Shown here: one piece after another, positions 1 through 5,827 of the stretch
Numbering within the stretch: position 1 is the stretch's first letter
Layout: each line of letters begins with the position of its first letter
Source: Ponticaulis sp.
GTDB taxonomy: Bacteria; Pseudomonadota; Alphaproteobacteria; Caulobacterales; Hyphomonadaceae
Direction: 5' to 3'
Length of the DNA: 6,227 bases
NCBI GenBank assembly: GCA_002699325.1
Contig: PABS01000124.1
Location: forward strand, 3,850-10,076
Position numbers and translations under genes: made by a program
The notes under the pieces: model-generated
The model's input: only the letters and a program-made list of their open reading frames with translations
Databases searched by the model: none
What the model was told of the DNA's origin: nothing

Positions 1-77
1 TGCATGCCCAGTCCGACCTGGAGAAAAACACCAAGCGGCGGGAAGATGACGGCGAGAATGATACGAAGAATATCCAT
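1..77 (-). CDS. Pmp3/YqaE-family small membrane protein (partial, N-terminal 25 residues)
   Basis: Only the start of the gene is present; it runs off the left edge of the window on the minus strand. The visible residues are M-DILRIILAVIFPPLGVFL followed by QVGLGM. This is the first transmembrane helix of the Pmp3/YqaE (UPF0057) family, whose members are about 50-60 residues long with two helices, and the FPPLGVFL core is the family signature. Family members sit in the cytoplasmic membrane; yeast Pmp3 affects membrane potential and salt tolerance, and bacterial members are often stress-induced, but the molecular role is poorly defined. The ATG is preceded by an AAAGGG Shine-Dalgarno-like stretch about seven bases upstream, which supports this start. 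It lies 66 bp downstream of the 50-residue membrane peptide on the same strand, so co-transcription is possible. The leader can form nested stems that leave the Shine-Dalgarno between them. Family assignment is confident; its function here is not shown. Confidence 0.88.
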   Translation of the reverse strand, partial: MDILRIILAVIFPPLGVFLQVGLGM

Positions 78-129
78 GAAGCACCCTTTCAAATTTGCTG
101 TACGTCACACCAACGCAGCAGAATGCTTC
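78..129 (-). promoter_or_regulatory. Nested inverted repeats in the leader of the Pmp3-like gene
   Basis: On the minus strand GAAGCA (129-124) can pair with TGCTTC (83-78), which ends right before the ATG. Inside it TGCTG (120-116) can pair with CAGCA (100-96). The AAAGGG Shine-Dalgarno-like stretch lies in the internal loop between the two stems. Both pairings are exact but short (6 and 5 bp), so this could be chance. If real it would be an RNA structure controlling access to the start codon. Confidence 0.25.
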
Positions 130-143
130 AGGTTGCGAGTTTC

Positions 144-296
144 TCAGACTTCGCCGCCATGAACGACCGCGACACTATTTTGAGGCGTCGCATGGCTGAA
201 CCAATGACCGTTGTGAGAGTGCTGCCAGTAAGATGCGAAGGCGAGAACGAAGCCGCACACGATAAATCCCAAAGCGTATCGAACGATATCACGCAT
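144..296 (-). CDS. Histidine-rich single-pass membrane peptide, 50 aa, unknown function
   Basis: I do not recognise this protein. The ORF starts at an ATG (cat at 294-296) and stops with TGA at 144-146. An AAGGG Shine-Dalgarno lies eight bases before the ATG, which is the main reason to believe it. The product begins MRDIVRYALGFIVCGFVLAF, a short charged N-terminus and one hydrophobic helix at roughly residues 5-24. A tail follows with five histidines (H26, H28, H31, H35, H46) and aromatic residues (the stretch WQHSHNGHWF). The arginines before the helix suggest an inside-in N-terminus and a periplasmic tail. The histidine cluster could bind a metal, but no known motif is visible. It lies 176 bp after the end of the acyltransferase gene and 66 bp before the Pmp3-like gene, all on the same strand. 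It might be an envelope-stress peptide expressed with the Pmp3-like gene; that is inference. Confidence 0.62.
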   Translation of the reverse strand: MRDIVRYALGFIVCGFVLAFASYWQHSHNGHWFSHATPQNSVAVVHGGEV

Positions 297-472
297 GTAT
301 TGTGCCCTTGAAAGAAAGATTGGGCCGGGGAGCTTATCTCGCCGCCCGCAGTCAGGACGGCTGCAATGTGCGATTTAGCGATTTCTGGTGCAGTTCGGAA
401 GATGGGCGCGATAATTATTTGCACGAAAACCTTCAAAAACCTTGCTTCTCTGCTCTGATGAAACGACGGGGA

Positions 473-2488
473 TCAACTTTCGCCTGGAAACAACAATTCA
501 TCCAGTTTGGTGTTGAGCCTGTGTACCAAGACCTTTGATCCGGCAGCATTCAGGTGGTCGTCATCACGCCACAGAAAAATATCATCTATAGAGTCGAGAC
601 AATATTGATTGCTTTGTGGACAGATCTCGTCGGCGGCAGACAGTACAAACACGTTTTCATTAGATGCTGCTATGTCTCGTAGAACCTGGTTTGCTCTGTC
701 CACGACTTCTACACTTTCTTTGGCGCTGAAACCGCGGCAATCAGTTTCTGCGTTCACCATGCTATTTCCTGACAAGCAAAGCCCACGATTGATTCCGAGT
801 GGCGGAATCTGTTCAACGAGAATCACGCGCACGCCGGAGCTTGTGAGCCGCTGTACAGTGGATTCGAGATATACTCTGAGGACTTTTTCAGATTGTTCTT
901 TGTTTGCGCGTTCAGGGTGATCAACGTCCTGGGTTCCCAGGATGTGAATCTCACGTCCTCTGGTGAGGGCATCTCCGATGTAGATGGACCAACGGGCGGC
1001 AATTATCGCTACATCTGACTGATTCGAGGCAGCTCGAACGGCCTGCCGAGCAAATTTATAGCATTCTTCGCGTCGCTGGAGTGCGTTGTCCAGGTCATCG
1101 CGAATAACGTAGACGCCAAGAATAGGAGGACATCCCCCCGCCCAGCGATTGAGACCCAATATCTCCCGTTCGGCAAAATAGTCTGCCAGTCCCGGTCTGA
1201 AGTGCTGCGCATGACTATCGCCGATAAGGGCGACCGGCATCCCGCGCTTTGCTCCAAACAAACAGGGAAATCCTGATCGTTTTCGTTCTGTGTCACATTC
1301 GTCACCTGGCGTCTGTTCCATGAACTCGGCGACGGCCAGACTTTCGCTCGACGCGACAAACGATTTGATCGTCTGTGGAAGCAGGTACACACCAAAAGCG
1401 AGACTTCCCAACGCGACAGCGACACTTCCAGCAGCCAGGCCGAATGCGCCCGCCTTAAGCGGAGGACCTTTGAACCAGCGACCGCGGCGGATCGGGTTCT
1501 CTACGAGATAGTAGATAAGTGCTGCTGACCCCAGAGAGGCTGCAACCAAAAATGAGGTTTCCAGCAGGTCCAGGTGTCCTGGATTCAAGACCAGATAGAA
1601 GACTACGATGGGCCAGTGGGTCAGATAAAAGGAATACGATACTTGTCCAATCCAACGCATTACGGGGTTGGACAAAACATATCTGGAAACCTGTGACTGA
1701 TTAGAAGCGATTATCAGTCCTGCGCCCAAGCACGGCACAGCAGCCCAGAAACCGGGGAAATGCATGTCAGGTGTGACGAGCAGGAAGCTGGCAATGAGAA
1801 TCACCAAGCCGGATATGGTGAGGGCATTTTTGGCGCTGTTAGACGTGACAAGTGATAAACCAGTCGCACCCAGCAGCCCACCAATCGCAAATTCATAGAT
1901 CCGGAACGGCATCCAATAAAAGGCTTGTGCCGGATACATCGTTGTCAGCAAGGATGTGACCGCAAGCGAAGCTGCGCCTACGATTGCAAGGATCCAGATC
2001 GTACCCGCCCGCTTGAACAGACTTGCCGAAACAACAAGGAAGAGCGGCCAGATCAGATAAAATTGCTCTTCCACAGCGAGAGACCAGGTATGCAGCAGCG
2101 GCATCGTCTCGCTCTCAGGAGCAAAGTATCCGGTCTGGAATGAATAGTAGAAATTGGAAACCGAGAACAGCGCTGCGGCTGTTTCAGTCGCTACGCGTTT
2201 CAGAACGCTGGGCGGGAAAATAAGAGCAGCAGCTAAGAGAGTTGCAACCAGAACACAGACCAGGGCTGGAAACAGACGCCTGATGCGGCGCAGATAAAAG
2301 TTCCCAAACTTGAATGAGGACTTTTCCTTCTGCGCCAGGATGATTGAGGTGATCAGGAAGCCTGATATTGTGAAAAAGACATCGACGCCCAGAAACCCGC
2401 CCGGGAGCCATGTCATGCCAGTGTGAAAAAGAACTACAGCCAGAACAGCGATAGCTCTCAAGCCATCAATATCGGTTCTATATTTCAT
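473..2488 (-). CDS. Acyltransferase-3 (OafA/YrhL type) with C-terminal SGNH domain
   Basis: This is a 671-residue integral membrane acyltransferase. Residues 1-370 hold about eleven predicted helices of the AT3 fold, including YRTDIDGLRAIAVLAVVLFH with the conserved His22, GVDVFFTISGFLIT, RRIRRLFPA (67-75) and HTWSLAVEEQFYLIWP (133-148). Residues from about 415 form a periplasmic SGNH hydrolase-like domain with GDSH (423-426, nucleophile Ser425), an AARWSIY block (497-503) and DDDHL (642-646, supplying the Asp/His pair). Proteins of this layout move acyl groups, usually acetyl, across the inner membrane onto envelope glycans such as O-antigen, capsule or peptidoglycan; the acceptor cannot be read from the sequence. 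The periplasmic domain has eight cysteines (398, 409, 453, 476, 571, 584, 623, 630), compatible with disulfides. I chose the ATG at 2488 because GGTGGAG lies eight bases upstream; a GTG at 2497 would add MCQ but overlaps that site. G+C is lower than in neighbouring genes. No polysaccharide genes adjoin it. Confidence 0.93.
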   Translation of the reverse strand: MKYRTDIDGLRAIAVLAVVLFHTGMTWLPGGFLGVDVFFTISGFLITSIILAQKEKSSFKFGNFYLRRIRRLFPALVCVLVATLLAAALIFPPSVLKRVATETAAALFSVSNFYYSFQTGYFAPESETMPLLHTWSLAVEEQFYLIWPLFLVVSASLFKRAGTIWILAIVGAASLAVTSLLTTMYPAQAFYWMPFRIYEFAIGGLLGATGLSLVTSNSAKNALTISGLVILIASFLLVTPDMHFPGFWAAVPCLGAGLIIASNQSQVSRYVLSNPVMRWIGQVSYSFYLTHWPIVVFYLVLNPGHLDLLETSFLVAASLGSAALIYYLVENPIRRGRWFKGPPLKAGAFGLAAGSVAVALGSLAFGVYLLPQTIKSFVASSESLAVAEFMEQTPGDECDTERKRSGFPCLFGAKRGMPVALIGDSHAQHFRPGLADYFAEREILGLNRWAGGCPPILGVYVIRDDLDNALQRREECYKFARQAVRAASNQSDVAIIAARWSIYIGDALTRGREIHILGTQDVDHPERANKEQSEKVLRVYLESTVQRLTSSGVRVILVEQIPPLGINRGLCLSGNSMVNAETDCRGFSAKESVEVVDRANQVLRDIAASNENVFVLSAADEICPQSNQYCLDSIDDIFLWRDDDHLNAAGSKVLVHRLNTKLDELLFPGES

Positions 2489-2521
2489 TTGACACACTCC
2501 ACCCGATCATCGTCACATCCG

Positions 2522-2548
2522 AATTTATGTCTTGTCGGTCAAGTCCAA
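2522..2548 (-). promoter_or_regulatory. Weak promoter-like element upstream of the acyltransferase
   Basis: On the minus strand TTGGAC (2548-2543) is followed after 15 bp by TAAATT (2527-2522). A second -35-like hexamer, TTGACC, overlaps at 2542-2537. Spacing is short of the ideal 17 bp and neither pairing is good, so this marks only the likely neighbourhood of the promoter, 34 bp or more before the start codon. Confidence 0.22.
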
Positions 2549-2575
2549 TCTTGAAAATCCGATACACGAGGGGCC

Positions 2576-2598
2576 GAGCGCTCTTGATATGGCGCTCT
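2576..2598. repeat. GCGCTCT direct repeat forming a 6-bp dyad
   Basis: GCGCTCT occurs at 2578-2584 and again at 2592-2598, 14 bp apart. The first copy lies in the palindrome GAGCGCTC (2576-2583), so GAGCGC (2576-2581) also forms an inverted repeat with GCGCTC (2592-2597). It sits in the divergent region between the acyltransferase and deaminase genes and could be an operator. It is short enough to be chance. Confidence 0.25.
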
Positions 2599-2677
2599 AC
2601 CAATATTTTCTGGGCATTTTCGTCAGGAAATCGAAGGCGGCTCTCGCTCGCCTACAAATTTCTTCGTGACGCTGAAC

Positions 2678-2686
2678 TGGTAAATT
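2678..2686 (+). promoter_or_regulatory. Possible extended -10 element for the deaminase gene
   Basis: TGG followed by TAAATT fits an extended -10 pattern (TGn plus a hexamer matching TATAAT at four of six positions). No good -35 is visible. A start a few bases downstream would give a leader of roughly 70 bases that contains the 2711-2727 hairpin. Confidence 0.2.
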
Positions 2687-2710
2687 TAAGGCGCACACAG
2701 ACCCGCTTCA

Positions 2711-2727
2711 TTCTGCCGGGGGCAGAA
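2711..2727 (+). repeat. Perfect 7-bp inverted repeat, 3-base loop, upstream of the deaminase
   Basis: TTCTGCC (2711-2717) and GGCAGAA (2721-2727) are exact reverse complements separated by GGG. The element ends 38 bp before the deaminase start codon. It is not followed by a T tract, so it does not look like an intrinsic terminator. As DNA it would be a compact operator; as RNA a small stable hairpin in the leader. Confidence 0.5.
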
Positions 2728-2765
2728 ATCTGATACGCTTTGCTCCAGTATCGGGAGAACTTCGC

Positions 2766-3794
2766 ATGAGCCAGCTGGAAACCCTTGTAAACGCTCTGCC
2801 CAAAGCGGAACTCCACCTGCATCTGGAAGGCTCGCTGGAGCCAGAAATGATGTTTGAGCTGGCAAGGCGAAACGGTGTCGAGCTGAAATACGGCTCCGTA
2901 GATGAGATCCGCGCGGCCTATGACTTTTCAAATCTGCAGGATTTCCTCGACCTCTATTATCAGGGCATGGCCGTGCTGCAGACCGAGCAGGACTTCTACG
3001 ATCTGACTTCGGCCTATCTTGCGAAGGCCGCAGCAGACAATGTTCGCCATGTCGAAGTCTTCTTTGATCCACAGGCGCATATGGAGCGCGGGATCGTTTT
3101 TGAGACTGTGCTGAATGGCATCCGCCGCGCTCTGCAAGACGGCCATATCCGGCACGGCATCACCTTCTCTCTGATCATGTGTTTCCTGCGCCATCTCAGT
3201 GAGGAAGAGGCCTTTGCGCTTTTGGAGGTGGCAACACCCTATCTCGATCAGATTGATGGCGTGGGGCTCGACTCCTCAGAGCTCGGTCATCCGCCCAGCA
3301 AATTTAAACGTGTGTTTGAGGAGGCCGGTATTCTCGGCCTGAAACGCGTCGCCCATGCGGGCGAAGAAGGCCCGCCGGAATATATCTGGGAAGCCCTGCA
3401 GGAGATTGGTGTCGATCGGATCGACCATGGAAATGCTGCGGCGCGTGACCAGCGGCTCGTCGATCATCTGGTCGAAACCGGCATGACGCTCACCATGTGT
3501 CCACTTTCCAATCAGCGCCTGTGCGTGACGCCGGATCTGATCACCAATCCGCTGGCAAAGCTCCTTCGGGCAGGGGTGCGCGTGACAGTGAACTCTGACG
3601 ATCCGAGCTATTTCGGCGGCTATGTGAATGACAATTATCTCGCCATCGCCGACGCGCTCGACCTTACGCCAGCTGAGATTATCATGCTGGCGCGCAACAG
3701 CTTTATCGGCTCGTTTTTGCCGGACGCTGACAAAGAACGCTATCTCGACGAGATTGATACGGTCGTCAGCGAACTCGCCGCGCCAGGGATTTAA
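2766..3794 (+). CDS. add: Adenosine/adenine deaminase family protein, probably adenine deaminase
   Basis: This 342-residue cytoplasmic, metal-dependent deaminase belongs to the adenosine deaminase family of the amidohydrolase superfamily. Metal ligands are visible as [11 protein letters not shown] (His17, His19), VAHAGEEGP (His197) and VNSDDP (Asp278). Catalytic residues are Glu200, His221 (RIDHGN) and Asp279. The substrate-determining segment reads [13 protein letters not shown] (168-180). The SSE-GHPP form is that of the Pa0148/Aah1-type adenine deaminases, which turn adenine into hypoxanthine and ammonia, rather than the GDE form of true adenosine deaminases. The likely role is therefore purine salvage from the free base. 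Length and motif order are normal and nothing is missing. GGGAG eight bases before the ATG supports the start. The gene stands alone: divergent from the acyltransferase and convergent, 37 bp apart, with the membrane protein gene downstream. The symbol add is the one usually attached to the family; a separate name for the adenine subgroup would be more exact. Confidence 0.95.
   Translation: MSQLETLVNALPKAELHLHLEGSLEPEMMFELARRNGVELKYGSVDEIRAAYDFSNLQDFLDLYYQGMAVLQTEQDFYDLTSAYLAKAAADNVRHVEVFFDPQAHMERGIVFETVLNGIRRALQDGHIRHGITFSLIMCFLRHLSEEEAFALLEVATPYLDQIDGVGLDSSELGHPPSKFKRVFEEAGILGLKRVAHAGEEGPPEYIWEALQEIGVDRIDHGNAAARDQRLVDHLVETGMTLTMCPLSNQRLCVTPDLITNPLAKLLRAGVRVTVNSDDPSYFGGYVNDNYLAIADALDLTPAEIIMLARNSFIGSFLPDADKERYLDEIDTVVSELAAPGI
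3729..3745 (+). repeat. 17-bp exact direct repeat, copy 1 (inside the deaminase gene)
   Basis: The 17 bases GACAAAGAACGCTATCT, encoding D-K-E-R-Y-L in the deaminase (residues 322-327), recur exactly at 4451-4467. The flanks do not match. Chance identity of this length within a window of this size is improbable, roughly one in a thousand by simple base counting. Confidence 0.6.
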
Positions 3795-3831
3795 TGCCAG
3801 AACTTCCCCGAATGGCCGAAGCCAGTCCAGT

Positions 3832-4428
3832 TTAAGGTGCGGCAGGTGACCCCCGATCCGTCGGCTTCTTGCGCGGTTCTCCAGCTACGATCCGCGCGAC
3901 CAATCCGGTCGCGGCCCCCAGAATGACCGTTAGAGCGGCGTCGGATGCGAAGAACAACCAGCCGAGCAGAGTTGGGAAACCGTTCTCGCTAAGCTCAAAT
4001 CCATAGGTATGAGACTGAGATGTGCCCAGGGTGGTCATAGCGAAAAATAAGGTTGCCAACACCTCCAGGACTACAATGACAAGACCGGCTTTTGCTCCAG
4101 CCGAGATGGCGTCCACATGAGTGGTCAAACCCTGTCGTTCCGCCCACGCCCAGAATGGAAATCCAAGCAAAAGAACGCCCATCAGGGCAATCGGCAAGCC
4201 ATAGAAAACCAAGACGTTGACCCAGGCGAGCACTGTCGCCATCGGCGTGTCGAAACTATAGTCGCGACCGATAAAAGCCGCGAAGATTGCACTGCGCAGT
4301 TCGGGAACAACAAACATGATGATGCTCGAACCAGCCCAGGCAAAGACGGCAGCAATCAGCAATCCTCGCCACTTAGCCGCAAGTGTCCACTGCCGTTTGA
4401 CCATTGCCACCGCGTCTTTTCCGTTCAC
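3832..4428 (-). CDS. Four-helix integral membrane protein, unknown function
   Basis: I do not recognise a named family. The 198-residue product has four hydrophobic helices at about residues 22-42, 68-92, 111-133 and 153-180, with a basic, proline-containing C-terminal tail (EPRKKPTDRGSP). The second helix ends in LLLGFPFWAWAERQG, and the next begins with ISAGAKAGLVIV. That small-residue and Gly-Pro pattern is seen in many uncharacterised four-helix inner-membrane proteins of Proteobacteria. No enzyme or transporter motif is visible. The longest start is the GTG at 4428, but it has no good Shine-Dalgarno and overlaps a promoter-like -10. The GTG at codon 7 (4410, GGA nine bases upstream) or the ATG at codon 9 (4404) may be the true start. 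The gene lies 93 bp after the 36-residue membrane peptide on the same strand and is convergent with the deaminase gene. A role in the envelope is the most that can be inferred. Confidence 0.72.
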   Translation of the reverse strand: MNGKDAVAMVKRQWTLAAKWRGLLIAAVFAWAGSSIIMFVVPELRSAIFAAFIGRDYSFDTPMATVLAWVNVLVFYGLPIALMGVLLLGFPFWAWAERQGLTTHVDAISAGAKAGLVIVVLEVLATLFFAMTTLGTSQSHTYGFELSENGFPTLLGWLFFASDAALTVILGAATGLVARIVAGEPRKKPTDRGSPAAP

Positions 4429-4455
4429 TTTACACTACTCAGCTGTGTACGACAA
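4427..4455 (-). promoter_or_regulatory. Promoter-like element overlapping the annotated start of the four-helix protein
   Basis: On the minus strand TTGTCG (4455-4450) and TAAAGT (4432-4427) are separated by exactly 17 bp and each matches the sigma-70 consensus at four of six positions. If used, transcription would begin near 4420, inside the longest reading of the gene, so the GTG at 4428 could not be the start. The -35 hexamer lies partly in the second copy of the 17-bp repeat. Confidence 0.3.
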
Positions 4456-4467
4456 AGAACGCTATCT
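4451..4467 (+). repeat. 17-bp exact direct repeat, copy 2 (upstream of the four-helix protein gene)
   Basis: This is the same 17 bases as 3729-3745, in the same orientation, now in the non-coding stretch between the 36-residue peptide and the four-helix protein. Read in the deaminase frame it continues with one Arg codon and then TAG. It looks like a displaced scrap of the deaminase 3' end, or a coincidence. Confidence 0.6.
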
Positions 4468-4521
4468 GCGATAGTACGGCGCGAGTGTGTTGAGCGTTTG
4501 ATTACCGTATGACTACCGAAA

Positions 4522-4632
4522 TCAGCCGCCGGCGCGCCAGAGTTCAGGATGAAACTGGAGCCAGCCAGCAAGGACGGTGACGGCAGCAAGGCCAGCGCAG
4601 AGCAATATAAAGGGGGTGTTGAACTCACGCAT
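4522..4632 (-). CDS. Single-pass membrane peptide, 36 aa, unknown function
   Basis: I do not recognise this protein. The ORF runs from an ATG (cat at 4630-4632) to TGA at 4522-4524. A TTTTGGAG Shine-Dalgarno ends ten bases upstream, which argues for translation. The product starts MREFNTPFILLCAGLAAVTV and continues LAGWLQFHPELWRAGG: a short polar N-terminus, one helix at about residues 7-26, and a short aromatic, amphipathic C-terminus. The size and shape are those of small inner-membrane regulators or subunits, but no known family is evident. It lies 93 bp upstream of the four-helix membrane protein on the same strand, so the two could form a unit, and it diverges from the antiporter gene across a 239-bp control region. 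The longer overlapping frames on both strands here have compositions unlike real proteins, which favours this short ORF. Confidence 0.55.
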   Translation of the reverse strand: MREFNTPFILLCAGLAAVTVLAGWLQFHPELWRAGG

Positions 4633-4701
4633 CTTGCGCGAACTCCAAAAGAGATGGGGCGCACCGGGAGCGCGTCCCGCGATTCTTCATCGCCAGTGAT
4701 A

Positions 4702-4707
4702 TATAAT
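4702..4707 (+). promoter_or_regulatory. Consensus -10 box (TATAAT), candidate antiporter promoter
   Basis: TATAAT matches the sigma-70 -10 consensus at all six positions. The hexamer 17 bp upstream (GCGATT, 4679-4684) is not a recognisable -35. In a sequence this size a TATAAT by chance is not rare, so support is its position in the divergent gap and the dyad that follows. Confidence 0.33.
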
Positions 4708-4721
4708 CCTCTTTTGGGCTC

Positions 4722-4764
4722 TGCAGAAGATGCCGTGAGAGAGCTGTTGAAAATATCTTCTGCA
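4722..4764. repeat. Perfect 10-bp inverted repeat with 23-base spacer
   Basis: TGCAGAAGAT (4722-4731) and ATCTTCTGCA (4755-4764) are exact reverse complements; a further G-T pair is possible on the inside. In RNA this gives a stable stem with a 23-base loop in the antiporter leader or, on the other strand, in the 36-residue peptide leader. In DNA the arm centres are 33 bp apart, about three helical turns, which would suit a regulator binding two sites. No T tract follows on either strand, so it is not an intrinsic terminator. Confidence 0.6.
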
Positions 4765-4871
4765 CATTTATGCGCCCCCTTGCGTGAGACGCTTTCAGGG
4801 CCATATCGCGCCGACCGGTACAGTGTGGACGAAACTCCTGCCAGGGCCATGACCATGCCGGAGCATTCGAT

Positions 4872-5825
4872 ATGACCATCTTTCTTTTTCTTCTTGCGGG
4901 ACTGGTACTTCTGGTCGTTGGCGGAGATGCGCTTGTCCGCGGCGCTGAACGCATGGCGTTGCGATTTGGCGTCTCACCGCTCCTGATCGGCCTCACGATT
5001 GTAGGTTTCGGCACATCCACGCCTGAGCTCGTGACCAGTTTGCAGGCCGCCTTTGCTGGCGCGCCGGGCATCAGCGTTGGAAACGTGGTCGGCTCCAATA
5101 TTGCCAATATCCTTTTGATCCTTGGTCTGACGGCTTTGATCTCACCGATCGCGGTGGCGCGCGGGAGCTTTCGCCGTGACGCTGTAATGCTGGGCCTCAG
5201 CGCCGCGCTGTGTCTGGTCATTGTTCTGTCTGGCGCGCTCGGCCGCTGGGCTGGGTTTGTTATGATTGCCGTCCTGGCTGGCTATCTCTTTTACTGCGTG
5301 CGAAGCGAGGGGCTGGCCCTTCCGGCAACACCGAAAGACGTGACGCACGACGTACCCGCAGCGCCGGGCAACTCGCTCCTCAACATTGCGCTGATTATTG
5401 GTGGTCTGGCGCTGACCATTGGCGGCGCCCACCTTTTTGTGCGTGGTGCGATTTCTCTGGCGACCGGTTTTGGCATTTCGGAAACGATTATCGGCCTGAC
5501 TGTGGTCGCTGTGGGGACCTCTCTGCCCGAACTTGTCGCCTCACTCATGGCCGCATTCCGGCGTCAGAGTGATCTCGCGCTCGGCAATATTGTCGGCAGC
5601 AATATATTCAATGTGCTCTTCATTCTGGGCGCGACGGCCATTGTGCATCCGATTCCTGTGCCTGCAATTATCGCACAGTTCGATATCTGGATCATGCTTG
5701 CAGCGACCGCAGCACTGATATTGGCGGGACTGGTCTTCGGCCGGGTGTCGCGACCCGCAGGTGCCGTTCTGTTTACGGGATACTGCGGCTATACGGGCTG
5801 GCTGGCTTCACACGCCATGGCCTAA
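4872..5825 (+). CDS. yrbG: Calcium/sodium antiporter, YrbG-like (CaCA superfamily)
   Basis: This 317-residue inner-membrane protein exchanges cations, most likely Ca2+ for Na+ or H+. It shows the two inverted alpha repeats of the CaCA superfamily. The first has GFGTSTPE (45-52) and GNVVGSN (70-76); the second has AVGTSLPE (213-220) and GNIVGSNIFN (238-247). Glu52 and Glu220, with the facing Asn and Ser residues, line the ion site in characterised family members. About ten helices are visible, five per half, joined by a short polar loop around residues 144-167. Length is normal for bacterial YrbG/TIGR00367 proteins, and there is no regulatory loop of the eukaryotic kind. The start is supported by CGGAG eight bases before the ATG. 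The gene appears to be transcribed alone from the 4633-4871 region and ends in a possible terminator that reaches into the dnaG promoter area. Ion preference cannot be decided from the sequence. Confidence 0.93.
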   Translation: MTIFLFLLAGLVLLVVGGDALVRGAERMALRFGVSPLLIGLTIVGFGTSTPELVTSLQAAFAGAPGISVGNVVGSNIANILLILGLTALISPIAVARGSFRRDAVMLGLSAALCLVIVLSGALGRWAGFVMIAVLAGYLFYCVRSEGLALPATPKDVTHDVPAAPGNSLLNIALIIGGLALTIGGAHLFVRGAISLATGFGISETIIGLTVVAVGTSLPELVASLMAAFRRQSDLALGNIVGSNIFNVLFILGATAIVHPIPVPAIIAQFDIWIMLAATAALILAGLVFGRVSRPAGAVLFTGYCGYTGWLASHAMA

Positions 5826-5827
5826 AG

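Larger units (their letters stand above)
4633..4871. other. Divergent control region between the 36-aa peptide and the antiporter
   Basis: This 239-bp stretch has no convincing gene. It holds a perfect TATAAT on the plus strand (4702-4707) without a good -35, a GANTC methylation-type site (GATTC, 4681-4685) just upstream of it, and a perfect 10-bp dyad with long arms apart (4722-4731 and 4755-4764). On the minus strand TATATA can also be read as a -10 for the 36-residue peptide. Transcription from the plus-strand TATAAT would give an antiporter leader of about 160 bases containing the dyad. Confidence 0.4.

Noticed and set aside
128..436. 102-residue minus-strand frame
   Set aside because: It needs a TTG start, overlaps the 50-residue peptide in another frame, has no recognisable domain and reads like random composition.
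366..458. 30-residue plus-strand frame with an AGGA eight bases upstream of its ATG
   Set aside because: The hydrophobic product is possible, but the site is weak, the frame is very short and it runs against the surrounding gene order; chance is the simpler explanation.
2527..2733. 68-residue plus-strand frame upstream of the deaminase, and a 26-residue ATG frame at about 2589 within it
   Set aside because: Neither has a ribosome site or recognisable sequence; the region is better explained as a divergent promoter region.
2498..2765. Possible tRNA or riboswitch in the divergent intergenic region
   Set aside because: No tRNA arm pattern (TTCGA-type loop, acceptor pairing) or purine-riboswitch core is visible.
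3795..3831. Hairpin TGGC-CGAA-GCCA between the convergent deaminase and four-helix genes
   Set aside because: The stem is only 4 bp and no T tract follows on either strand, so it cannot be called a terminator.
4425..4856. 143-residue minus-strand frame
   Set aside because: It is serine/arginine-rich with no domain, and covers the 36-residue peptide, which has a better ribosome site and a clear membrane helix.
4549..4875. 108-residue plus-strand frame ending at the antiporter start
   Set aside because: There is no good ribosome site, no hydrophobic or domain pattern, and it is antisense to the 36-residue peptide; it also spans the dyad and TATAAT box.
4625..5221. 198-residue minus-strand frame opposite the antiporter gene
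   Set aside because: It is an antisense shadow of the conserved antiporter coding sequence, arginine/proline/serine-rich as such shadows are.
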